Below, piece by piece: positions 1 to 12,600 of a stretch of 64,000 nt of DNA. How positions within the stretch are numbered: position 1 is the stretch's first letter; each line of letters begins with the position of its first letter. The position numbers and the translations under genes were made by a program. The stretch is from contig CP034980.1 in the NCBI GenBank assembly GCA_004026145.2, positions 6,141,588 through 6,205,587 on the forward strand, written 5' to 3'. This DNA comes from Takifugu bimaculatus. Lineage: Eukaryota > Chordata > Actinopteri > Tetraodontiformes > Tetraodontidae. The notes under the pieces are model-generated. The model ran no database searches and was not told the origin of the DNA. It was given only the letters and a program-made list of their open reading frames with translations.

Positions 1-2040
1 TAGATTTCATTAATGCTCCTTGGGAGAGATAGCTTTGCTCAGGATGTCTCGTATTATTGGGGGAGCGAGTAGAGAGATTCACGTGAAAGTTCATGGGATG
101 CTGGAAGTAGACTGGGTCACAGGGACAAGGGGTTCAAATCAATATTTCCCCATCTCGGAGGTTGTTATAATGGAGCCGAGCAACGTCTGTATCCGCACTG
201 TTCTTCATGAATGTATCCTCACCATCTGCACCAGCCATGCTGCCCTTTCAGAGACAAGAGCAGGCCGTCGTTTGTGTCACATTGCTCTTTTTATTCCCGG
301 TCTAGGTGTCGGGTGAATCCTGACATTAAAAACCAAATATATCGACGATCCAAAGCCTCTGTCGTCCAGTAGTTCCCGACAAATAGGGGTGGCATTGCTC
401 TAGGACTTCTCTGCATGGGTTAGCAAGGCTGCACTTTTGCAATTCCATTATGCTGCTGGAAAAATACACCCTGAAAACAAGAGTCGCTTGATATGGAATG
501 GTTTTCCAGTGTATTGTGACAATATTTTTTGTCTGATTCTTGTCTAGCTGGTTGTCCAAAGCTTACTTTTTGAATACAGTGTGAAAAGCTGTACCTTTTG
601 TGGATGTAACAAAATAGAAAAGTAGTCTGCAGCACAATATGTCATTGACACGTGAAAGCTTTCAGGCGTTCCTATCTTGTCGATGATAGCCCGCAGTCCT
701 ACCCTGTACATCAGGTTAATGGGCCTTGTGGTGTGGAAGGACAAGCATGTCCAGGCTCAAACTGAAAGGGTAAACCAATACATTATGCTCAGAGAGCAAA
801 ACCATTTTGCTTAATGGTCTTTTCCAGCAAGGCTTACACAAGAGAAACGATTCCTCTCCTCTCAGTATATAATATCCAGTTCTTTCTCTTCTCTGTGACC
901 ATCACAAGGCCTGAGTAATGTTCCTATGCACTTGTTAGCATGTTTTCCTGATAGAAAAATGTTTGCGCTGACAACTTGCCCCTTTGTGTTCAGTTATTTT
1001 TCGTCCAAATGCATTTGGCTGGTCATGTGGACTGAGTGGGGATGAGCAAAGAGACGTACTAATGTCAGTAGTGGAGATTAGAATGAGCTAGCTGCAGGTT
1101 TGAAAATATTAGCTACACCACTAATCTCTGTTTTTCAGCTGATATAGACACACCTCCAGGTGAAACATGACAGAGAGAAAAAAAAAATCCTGTTTCTTTT
1201 CAGTTCGTTTCAAAGATAAAATCCTTTAAAAAGGACACTGAACTCCATTTCAGTTGTTGTAGAAATGGAAACAGAGTTAGCACGCTACACATTCCATGAC
1301 CTTACCTTGTGAATAAGCCCATCAAACTGTATCATATTTGCCTTCAGAGTGGGCGTCTGTAAGATCAAGTGGCTGATATTCAATCCAATGCATTCACACA
1401 TTTCCACCGGCTGGGCAATCCAAAGGATAACTAGATTTGATCTCTCTCGTGGGAAATGACTAAGATCCGTCATTATCTCAAAGCCTCGAAATGAGACTTC
1501 CTATACCCAGAATAGCACAGGCCCCTCCTGCCTTGATTGCGTTGCATTATCCATCTATTTAACCACTGTGTCCACGATCAGCTTCATTCAGAACAATCTG
1601 AGGAGAGACGCGGTCTGTAGGTTTACACGCCATCGCAACAGTGTTACTAGGTCTCAAGCAGATACCATTTAAAGACGATGTATTACTCCTGAAACTTATA
1701 TTCTGTTTATGGTGTGTGCTCATATTACTCACCAGGCCAAATGTACAGTCCCTGTCTCTGTTTTGATGTTGAACTGGGCAAAAATAAATGACATAAATAA
1801 ATAAATAAAACAAGTGTATCAGAAATGGTTGAACAACTGTGTACATATTTGAACTTTTGGTTTCTAATTTATAAAAGATAAGCTTTAGCTCTTGGAGTAC
1901 TTATTTTATTTTTTCCTTTCATGCGTAGCTTTGTGTTTTTATTTTCTATTTCTGTAAAGTGTGTAAATATATCTTTATGATAATGAGTAATATTAAAAAT
2001 CTTATTTTAAGAAATCACAGTGTCGTGTCTTTATTTCTCT
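1..2040. other. Non-coding stretch, possibly a 3' UTR tail
   Basis: No open frame with splice borders or recognisable protein is visible here. The last 200 bases are very AT-rich, with an A-rich ATTAAA-type signal near 1992 and an AAATAAATAAATAA tract near 1795-1810, as in the 3' UTR of a plus-strand gene lying left of the window. This is inference from composition only; an ordinary intergenic stretch is equally possible. Confidence 0.25.
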
Positions 2041-5000
2041 CTAGATCTCTAGATAAATGTCAAATGTCATTTGAATTACAAAACTGAAATGGACGCAGTG
2101 GAGCTGATTGAATAATCAAACAATAGTTGAAGTAATTAGGACATCGTAATCATATGGACATGGTTGTCTTCTTGATTAAGACCTGAAAATTTCAGGGAAT
2201 AAGCAGAAATCAGGTGTTTTTATTCTTAGGAGACCTCCATATATCACATCTGCCCACCTGGCACTGGAGTTACTGATTCCACCAACTGGGAATTCCCCCA
2301 TTAGAGCCACAGAACCATCAACAGAAATCCAAAAAAAAACCAGGAAATGAATTCATATCACCTTTAAAACTGACAGAAGAGTTTTTAATGCATATTTTAC
2401 TTTTGCACTTGACTCAACTTCTGCACTGCAGCACCCTGTTTACATGACTGCTGTGCCCATTAACCTTTACCATCAGGAAAATCTTGTGCAGGACTGAATT
2501 TGCTGCGGTATGCACATGCCTTTTGAAACATAGATCAGCTCCTCATCCATTAAGAAAAGCTTGACCAGTGACGAGTGGGCTTCCCAGACCTCATATTGCA
2601 TACTAAGCATGCTGTGCATTAATGCATCACATCTGCTGAGCATGCATTGAAACTCTGCAAATGTTGGGAAGATTTGCACGCCATATTTACATGCGGCTGC
2701 ACCCTTTCCCTTTATGACTACTGGATATTTAGATACAAACACAATAAAAATAAAGGTGGTGTATCAATATATAATTATTGTAATCTTTTTAATAGTACAT
2801 AAGCCAGGCTAACAATTTCTATTAGTAATTCTGTTTTTTTTACACCAAGACATGTGTTATTTTGTTTATGTAAATGGAATAATCTTTGAAGCGATGTGTT
2901 GAAATGCACTGGGCCTCAACTGGGAGCCACTCTTCCTCCCAAACCCCCACTGGGACCGCTCAGGGAAGTGTCTGGTTAACGCTCAGAGTTGACATGTCAT
3001 GATAGACAAGACGTGGACCCCTGAGCCCCGGCAGACCCCGAAAGACGCCCAAGGTTATATCATCAAGCCTGGGTCAGCTGTATAATTGGGCTGCGGGTCA
3101 CTGGGAGGATATGGAGCGTGACAATGAGGCTATAGAGTTACAGTTTGGAACTGGGCAGCCACCAGTCGGGCATTACTGCAGAGCCAGACGTCTCTTCAAA
3201 GAGTTCAAGGTCTGTCTGCGAGAACGGCACCGGTCCTGTTCACTGTCACTACGGGAATGCGTGTCACTGCCTGCCAGTGGGTGTGTGTGTGGGGGGGTTG
3301 AAGTTGGCAGTGGTCATGTTAAAAAAGATTCAGAATGATAAGTATTACACTGCAGGGAACAAGTGTCAGAAATAGCTTCTTTAAATATTCACAACATATA
3401 TTCACCGCGAGATCGAGGTGGTCTGTAAACTCGCAGACCACCCCGTTCATCAGCGTAACATCTGGACCGCTCTTGGCACCAACTCGAATCAATTTCTGCC
3501 ACATCATAAAAACCTTAACTGCACTTGGCTCTCCCGCGATACCACCAACGCCGCTCAGCAAACCGCTGACGGAACCACGGTGATGGTTTTTGTCAGCTCG
3601 CCGCTGGTCTTCATCCACCTTTGCACCACCCACCCAAACATTGTGGAACGTGGGGATCGTCGCTGCAAATAGCGCACGAGCAGGTGTTGCTACAGGCTTT
3701 TTCAGACAGCTGAAACACTAGAACGATCGGTAAAACGTCGAATTTTTGGGGAAACATTGCAAATTGAAGACCAAAGATGGACACAATTGACAGGGGCAAC
3801 ATATGTGCTTGTTTAGAGCTGAAATTTTGTGTTTACCTTTCTGCTACCAGGTCTCCTGCCCCCAGTGGTCTGACACAAATAAGGGAAGCATTGTCTGGTC
3901 TGACTGATATACTGTAAATAGCAACTTATTGTTACATGTCTTTACTTAATAATGTTCAAATTATATTTAATATAAACAGTGATACAAAGTGCTAAAAACC
4001 ACAACCTATTTTAGTCAGCATTAGCTCTAAAGAGGTTATGTCTCTTAGCCAGCCCTAACATCTACAGTACTGTCATGATTCCATATTTAAAAAGACTCTT
4101 TACCTCAGTTACTATGGAGACATTTGTGACTAAGTCATCCAGCACTTGTTTCCATTGAAGGCTGTGAGCTTTTATTTCTTTAATGGATGTCTTGGTCACA
4201 TTGAACTTGAAAACGCTTCTTGTGTTTCTGAAGTGCAACCCCCCCCCGACCCCCCACCTCCACCACCACCACCACCATCAGTCCTTGCCGTAAAAAGAGC
4301 CCGGAGCCAGGTAAAAGGCAGGAACAACAGATTGTTTAATGCACCTCAGCTGTGTTAACACCATCAGCTCTGCTGGCAGCAACGGATCATTGGACTGGTC
4401 ATAAAAACAAAACTAGCACAAACACTGGGAAGGGGGGCAGAAATGCAAACTTCAGGTGGTTGGGGGGGGGCGACATATTGGAAAAGAGAACTGGTAGCTG
4501 CATGATTTGTTTCTTCTCAGTATTACACGTGCTGTAGCATTTGTGTAATTACAAAAGAAAAAAATGACAGGACAAGATCGCAACGGTGCCCTGGGAATTC
4601 ATACTTTTCTCTGAACTCGGATCGGTTGTCAGCAAGCCAAGATTTCACTGAGGATTATTTTACACCCTTTGCAGATTAGCCACATTAGCGTTAAGTCCGA
4701 TGCCAGGAACAAAGTAAACGCAGTGGCCCGTTGGACAATATTATCTGGGTCATAACTTTCCCATCATTATGATGTTACACTTTGATGAGAGATTTACTGA
4801 GGATATAAACTGTTAACATCCTCAATTGTCCTCTTTCGGGGCCAAGAGGACACTTCCTATACTATTATAAAGAGAAACGCTGGCACGGCTTGCTGCTATT
4901 CTTTATGTGCTGCTCTACAATATGAAAGAGTGTTGTCTGTGCGAAGTGGAAGGAAACCGTCGCCGTCTTTGTACGTGGTTGTAAACTCACTGGTAATTTA

Positions 5001-6160
5001 TGCGACATTGTAAAGCTGCACATTGTTATGTCGTCATGTTGTCAAGAGCGAAAGGTTTTTACTAAGCAGTGACTCTTCTGACCTTATCGAATCGTGGGCA
5101 CAACTTCAGAGCAGGAATCAACATTTTCTATGGCAACAATACACAAAACCACGAGGGTGCATTGAAAAATGTGGGAACACAACTTACCCAGAAAGTAGGT
5201 TCATGTCAGCAGAGGTTTGGCTTCTGTTAGCTGCTACAGGAGGACAGTCTGGAGAAGTGGTATCGCTCATAACAGCATATTGGTCTTGATGTTGAACTAA
5301 TGAACAATCTAAAATCACAAAAGTCAAACAGGATTTAAAATCTATTGAGAAAAATGACAGCAGTGAATATTTGTGTAGACCGTAGCCCACTTGGATTTGT
5401 AGGGGGATTATGCCATCAGGGGCAGCAGGACAGGTAACAGGAATACCCCATGAAGTCCAGACACTGGTGGGGAAGACAAATCCGGATATAAACAGTTGGA
5501 AGCTAACGTCTACACAATGTCCTGTAGGTTTTCTTCAGCAGCCCCTCTGTATATTTATAGAGACACATAACATGAAACATAGCGTGATTTGAAGCAGGAA
5601 GTGAGCGAGCACACCATGCGGGTGTTGCCCAAAACGGCGTGTTTATCAGTCCGGAGCATCGAACTGATTATATGATAGCAGTCTGGACTTTACAAACACT
5701 GTTGAGCCACCCAGTGTCAGGGAAGCCCACACAACCCAAACCCAAAACAAGCACAGAAGCCATGTTTTCATCTTCTTGGAGCAAGTCAAGAGGCTGCGTC
5801 TCCTGGGGTTGATCTGAGGCTTTGAGGATTTTATTTGCAGTTTGCTACTAACAACTCACCTTATACTTAATACTGAAGCTGGCCAATGTTGTGTTTTGAC
5901 TGGACAAATGTAAGTTATCAGAAAATTTGCGGCCTGGATCTGGTTGACAACCAAAAGTGGTGGTAAATTTTCCTACTGGATTTCTGTTCCAATTGTAATA
6001 GCAGGGAGAAAAACATAACTGATTGCAGGGTGGAACTGGTACTGAGCCATTCTAACCCGACACAATGATGTCGTGACACACTCTGACCTATAATTGTGCG
6101 CAGCAGAGTGCTTAGGGGAAGTGATTGGCTGACTTACACAGGGTCCTGTGGCCTTAGAGG
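2041..6160. other. Intergenic or intronic DNA, no recognised gene
   Basis: Nothing recognisable was found on either strand, apart from a C-rich run followed by CCA/CAC repeats near 4240-4280 and a CpG-richer patch at about 3400-3680 that is open for 105 codons on the minus strand (see findings). Confidence 0.5.
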
Positions 6161-6600
6161 ATGAGAGCAATTGAACGGGATCAGCAAATCACTGTCAGAT
6201 GCCCATTGGCAGCACCACTCTACGCCTTAGCTTTTTTATTTTTCCCCCATCAGAGCATGTCAAAAGAAGAAATTAATGAAAAAAGCCCCATAAATCATGA
6301 TGTTTTTATCCTTTGTATGACACTGCTAGTTTTTTCAAGGCTTGAATTGAAATGTTTCATTTCTCCTGCCAATCAGGGCGAGATAAAATAGCTGCTTTTA
6401 CACATACATCACTGAGGAGCCAGACAGATCCATCCGTGAGGGGGAATTTGAGTGAGGTCCAGGCATTCCTAATCTGCCAGCACAGATTAGGTGAACCCCA
6501 TTCAAACCGTAATGGCAGATCTCCTCAAATCACTGCCAAAACTCAGCAATTTAACCAGCTTTTAAAGATGCTCTAGAAAACAGTTCCTATTAGCCCGTCA
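6160..6600. promoter_or_regulatory. Possible conserved non-coding element with paired TAATCT sites
   Basis: A roughly 440-base AT-rich, low-repeat stretch with many homeodomain-like cores (TAAT/ATTA). It contains a perfect 9-base inverted repeat, CCTAATCTG at 6468-6476 and CAGATTAGG at 6483-6491, separated by 6 bases. TAATC-type cores are bound by bicoid-class homeodomains such as OTX and PITX. The texture resembles vertebrate developmental enhancers, but conservation cannot be shown from one sequence. Confidence 0.3.
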
Positions 6601-9600
6601 AGCGCTTTCTGATGTCTTAATGCTGGTCAGCTCTCAGACCTGCAGCTGTGGTTGGTGGGGGGCAGGGGGAGGGCATAAATCCAGAATCAGCAGCTTTCAC
6701 GCTTCCTTCTTTCTTATCTTCCCACACAGCCAGTTGAGAAAGCATTTTCAGACACGGCCAAGCTTTCCTGGCATCATGTCCCCCCCTCCACTGAGAGACA
6801 AGTTTGTCCTCCCAGCTCCACCTCTGTGTGAAGCCCAACACAGCAGCAGCCGCGGCGGCGGCGGCGGCGGCAGCAGCGGTGGGGGTGGCAGCAGCAGCAT
6901 TACCGTCCAGCCGGCTGAGTGGTCAGAGCTGCTAATTACATCAGACGCTGCAGACAGTGACAGCTTTGGTTCCTTTCTTTGACAGGAAGAACACGGAGCA
7001 CAGCTTTGGGACTGTGCATGATAGCAGAGTATGTGAGCAATACGCAAATATGTGACTCGTCCTCAAGCTACACACACACTGCGATGAGGTGGCACTTTCT
7101 AAACATATGGTGATTCGAAGCTTGTGTGTGAGGACTGTACCAGGGTGTGTGTGTGTGTGTGTGTTGGTGTCATCGAGTATGCATAACCATCACAGACATC
7201 AGTGTAAAACCCACCGACACCGGATAACCGGTATCTGAGTACTGGGTAACAAGAGGTACGGGAGAAAAGTCTGCAGGTAAACATGTCAAAATACAAAGAT
7301 CATCCCGAAATCAACCAATCGCATGTCAGAAAAACACTGCGGGGGAGGATCACTGATATCCAGAGTACACATGCACCGATAAGCATGACACTGGATTAGA
7401 GAAGTCAGATCCCAGTGGGTCCAATATGTGGGATAAATGACATAATTCTACAGTAATTGTTTAATTTACAACAAGGAGAAGCCGTCTGGGACGTGCTGAA
7501 GCGGATTTTTGGCCAGTAAAATTCTGCTATTTCAGCCAACGTGTCCTTTCAACAACTACTTTGCTCATGTAAACATGACCCCTGTTAGACTAACAACTGC
7601 TGGAAACATTTTAAAGCAATCTCATTCCAGGAGGACCTCATGACTGGGCGCTGTGAGAAGCATGAGCGCAGAAAACTCGCAGCTCGGCGGAGATAAAGGG
7701 AGAAATTCAGTGGCGCGTTTCTTCAATCAGAGATAAATCATTGCTGCGTGGATCAGCGGGCTGGGAGAAGGAACTATGTGCTCCTGTCATCACAGGTTAA
7801 AAAGCAGCCCGTGACCTCTGCTAGGCATCATTTGTTTTGCTCCTGGAATTTCCTGTCATGATCTAGTCAGGCTTCCTGACGGGATCCTACTCATCTTTGA
7901 GCTCTCTTTACATTATTCCTTCAAGTGCTGGGATGAATTTTAGGAAACAGAATTCCAATAAAACAACACCGACAGAAGCAGAGTCTCTGTTTCCCATTAT
8001 ACACGGTCCCATTCTGCCCAGTTCGTGCAGAAACACCAAATTCATACATGAAATATAAATGATGAGACGATAGCGGGGAGAGCACATGGAACGGCAACAT
8101 TCCGAATGCAGTGTGATACAGTTCCGAGATCAATACAGTCAATCAAATGGTTGATCAATTTTTCATTTTCTCACATTTTTCCATCTTAAAAACATTCTGC
8201 TTGTGTGACTTTACAACTGGCACATATGGTTTCCTTATTATTCTGAGCATAAAACAAGACCACCATTAAACCTCATGTTGCTAACGGCATCACATGTGTG
8301 ATGCGGTTTTATTCCTTTCCAGTAAAGCCAGTGAATGTGCATGACTTTGCAGGAAAATGCTAACATCAGCAAATCCGGTGCTGATATCACACCAATGTAA
8401 GCATTTCTCACTAATACTCATCAATCGGCACTAAACCCATCCAAAGTGCAGCTGTGGCTGATGGACCATTGTCTCTGGTTCGGCAGCTATTTAACATAAA
8501 TATATACACAGGCAAGTGAGGTGTTACTACCCCCACAAGTGAAACCAGTAGACCTCGGAAATCAGATATTGCATAAATGCATTGGTGGCTACAGTTGCAT
8601 TAGCAACCCTGTGAAAACACCAGCAGCCAAACCTCAACTGTGATGATAATTTACTCTGGATTTATGGTGGCTTTTGAATAATTTACACAAAAACACTCCA
8701 AACAAAACACAATCGATGTTAGTTTTCATCTTAAAACCAGTCTCTACTTAAAACTAGAGCAGCCAGGGCTGGTTTTCATTAGCTGCTGTCTACATTTTTC
8801 AAATAAATGTGCACCAAGCTATTCAGCTGGACACATTTACACTGAGAATAGATACTTTCAAAGCTCCTGTCCGAGTTGAATCCGACCCAAAGCAGGGGAC
8901 AGTTCGCATTGCTTGTCCGCTTTGAACACCTTTGTGGTGGCTGCTAAATAGAAGCTCACACTGCAGTGATGACTTCAGCTGCTGGCAGGTCTCCACCATC
9001 CTTTCACCAGGACTCCAGCCATATAACTCGGAAGGCAACAAAAGAGACCCCAGAACCAAGCTCTGGCCTCCTGTCAGCCTCTCCACAAAACCAGTTCAGC
9101 AGTCTGTGCTCAACCTGGAAATATGACAAGCTGTTATCTAAATAGGCTCGCTACCTTTACATGGACCAAATCAAGCATAGTCGGGATGTAAAGTTAGAGA
9201 GCTGCTGCTCCTGCTGTGGATTTTTATAAAAAAGAAAACAGGGTTGATTTGTTTGAACGTGTCTTTCATGGAAACACACAGCCAGTTTGTTTAAGTAGAG
9301 TGATTAATATTCATGTATGGTGCATCACTGTCATTATTGATTATTTTTATTGGAATTTTCCTTTCTTCCACAGGCAACAACAATGTTTTGGGACTCTGTC
9401 AGCATTAAGCTAACAGCTCGTCATTGTAATGACGGGCGTGAGGTGTGAATGTGGGAATGCAAAACATTTTAAAGAGCATGGATGACACTTGGATGCCGTG
9501 TATCAACAGATTGCTGAAATATGTTTTGACAGTTAAAAGAAGTGAGAAGGAGAGAATTCCAAAGTCGGAGATGATAACTGCCTCTTTTCAACACCTGTTG

Positions 9601-12600
9601 AAAACAAGCACATGGAAATTGCTTTGTTGGATTTAAAGTGCTGTTTCCTGGATGTCTATGTGTTGTTTGTGTCCTTAAATATAAGGGTTATTTTCAAAAT
9701 TCTGCATGCTTTGACGTCAAATTTGACACAGATTTGTCAAAACTGCTACAGTCTTCTTCAAGGTCATTCCTTCTTTGCCTAGAAATCTGAACTACTGGGA
9801 CATTTGTTTACTAAAAATCACATCCCACAAATTCTCCATGTGGAAACTGAGGTTGTCATAGTTTCAGGTTGGACTTTAAGATGAAATAATGACTTAATAT
9901 AGTGTTAATGGATATTCTATGCTCTAATTCAAATAAATGATGATCACATGTCCTACAGGGAAATGCTTTTAAAAATATAAACAAAACCTACCTAGAAAAA
10001 GTTAAGGGTTCTAAACTTGAATCACTCAGGCACGTTATTTCCAGGATCCAAATCCTTAATAGGTGATGTTTTCTTGTGAGATGAAAGAACATTTTTAGAG
10101 ATGATCAAACCCCTTTCAGGTGTGTAAGCACGCTCAGATCACCATGAAGGGCAGAGGGAACAGCTATCATTGCTCTGTCCACAGCTCTCAGATAAATCAC
10201 CCTGAACAAAAACAGTTCACTAGAACTTTCTTCCGCACCAGATAAAAGCTCACCAGCGCTCACCCACATCTGGCTTTTGTCTTTGGTAAAAAGTGCATGA
10301 TAAGTATTCATTTCTGGATTTATTTCATGATATCTGTCCACTCTGACTCTCACCAGACGGATGTAAACATGACAACCAGGTGGACACGCTCGTGGACTGA
10401 AGCTATGTGACCCACTCCTGAACCAGCATCTCCATGGGTGGAGTTCTTTTGAGGGCAAATAGAGACCTTTAGTTACAGAAATGGACCAAAAAGCCCAGAA
10501 TGTCATTGATAGTTTCTGCACATGATGAAACATAAATATTCCCACGCATGCGAAGCACATCCCACTGAAACAAACACTGCTAAACCTCTGTGTATTATTG
10601 TTCCCATCTTTATGTTTCAGCCTACTGTAATATGCACCCAAATATATTTTCTCATAGAGGGAAGCATAAACAGATAAATTGGCGCTAAAAGGAGTGGGCT
10701 GGTTTGAATTTCCTCTGTTTCTAAAGTTAACGGAGGCTGGAACAGATCCACAAAAGTTCACAAGGATGTTGTGTGGCCATAATAAAGGAGGCCGTGTGGG
10801 TGTAATTATCAATTAACTGGGCTATTACTCTATCGTACTGAGTGAGGCTACACATGTGTGCTGCTACATATGCAGGAGTCTTTGATTACTGGGTATAAAA
10901 GCCTACATTCACAAGTCATTTCCTGCAAAAGATGCAATGCATCCATGTTTATTGTTCATAAAGTGTACAATAGCTAATTATTAGATGCTCATGTGGGAAT
11001 AACTTAAAACATATATGATGTTAATATTGTGCTAAAGGCTACTATCAAAAGTGGGAACGAATATGAAGTCTGACATGTTGTGTTTAGTTGGCCAGTAAAA
11101 TTGGTGGTTGCATTGGTCTGAATTTTGTATGGCTCCAGACATTTATCTTCATCTTCGGCATGGCTGCTGGCCCACGCCGCCAGCTCCATGTTGCCTGTTT
11201 GATTAAATGCTCTTTTGGCCATGTTGTAAACTTCCTGTGTGGTTGCACCGCCAGGCCCCTGTTTCTCTACGCTGCTCCCAAAGGCCTTGCATGAACGCCA
11301 TTATTATCCCCGCAAATTAGCCCAGTTAAGCCACCTCTGCTCCAGCTCACTCTTTCCTAACCCCATGTTTTTTTCCACCATGTCTGGACCCTGGACCAAA
11401 GTAGGGTAGAAACCAGTTGTCTCGCCCCACCGTCCCCTTCCACCTCTGTCCCGGCAGATCGTAACCCCTGTGAATATTAAACAGCGCAGACTGCAGGAAT
11501 GCAGAGGTTAAATTGGCTGCAGATGTTCTCAAAGGGATTGGATTGTGAGGTGTTTTCTTCTGCAAGCTGAGCTGCAAAGTTTCGCAGGTCTGACATGTCC
11601 TCTGGTCAACCGCGGGGGCAAACCCAGCCGTGAAGAAGGGTTTGTGAGCCTCAGAATTCAACCATGCATTTATTAGATTCTTCTGATGAAAGGTTTCTGG
11701 GGGCTGGTGGAACAAAGCACCTTTCTCAGGGTTTAAAATTAGAAAGTTTGAGAACACAAGATGGTTCCACGTCTAAAGATTCACTCGATATCTTCATGCC
11801 TGTCCTTTACATGACATTCAGAGGGTTTATGTCAACCAGTTCAACCTGTTGCAATCATGTCACCATGCACACAGATTGCATTTTAATGTGTGTTTTACAA
11901 ACAAGGGGGGAGGAACCTCTACGCTATCCCTGAATGGAAATTGTTGCTTACCTGCCGGCCACGTCAGTTTGAGAGGGAGCAGGCCCGAAATGTCTGTGTG
12001 TCTGGAGAAAGATGAATGACTGCTGTGCAAAGAAAATGATTTCGTAGTTTGTTCCAAAGTCGAAACCAGCCGTTCCTCCAGGCTATGACTGCCGACATAA
12101 ACTGTGGCACATGTGATTTCTTACTCCCAACTCAAATTATGATAGTTTGGACTACTGGTGCTCTGGCTCCTTCTTCTCAGTGCCACAGGAAGAGGTGTTG
12201 GCTCTGTGAGCAGTCAATGAAATGAATATTTTCTTGTTTTTACTAAATAAAAAGGTTGTTAAGTGAATTAGTTTGAAAATGGTGTTAAGAAACGTTTTGC
12301 TCTAGTTTGGTACTGCATAAAATTTTAATAATACTATAAACAATATACAGGAATAAATAACACATGTCTATATTTTCACTGTTCATAAAAAAAGTCACAA
12401 GAATTTGTGAGGAATAGTCGAACAGCATCAAGTTTTAGTGCTAAATCAGGATATTTTCTTACAGCTACATTTTTTTAAATCCCAAACTAAAAAAGCATCT
12501 GTTCCTTTGTGCAATGCAAAGTCAGGGAGAAGAATATGGATTAGATGAAGCTTATCATGAGGACAGAATTCAAGGATGGTGCAGCGGAATTTGAGATCAG

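Noticed and set aside
120..145. GGTTCAAATC, like a tRNA B box
   Set aside because: No A box at the right distance and no foldable cloverleaf around it.
10105..10812. 235-codon open frame on the minus strand
   Set aside because: No domain, low-complexity helix or splice context; composition looks like non-coding DNA read by chance. Kept only as a note.
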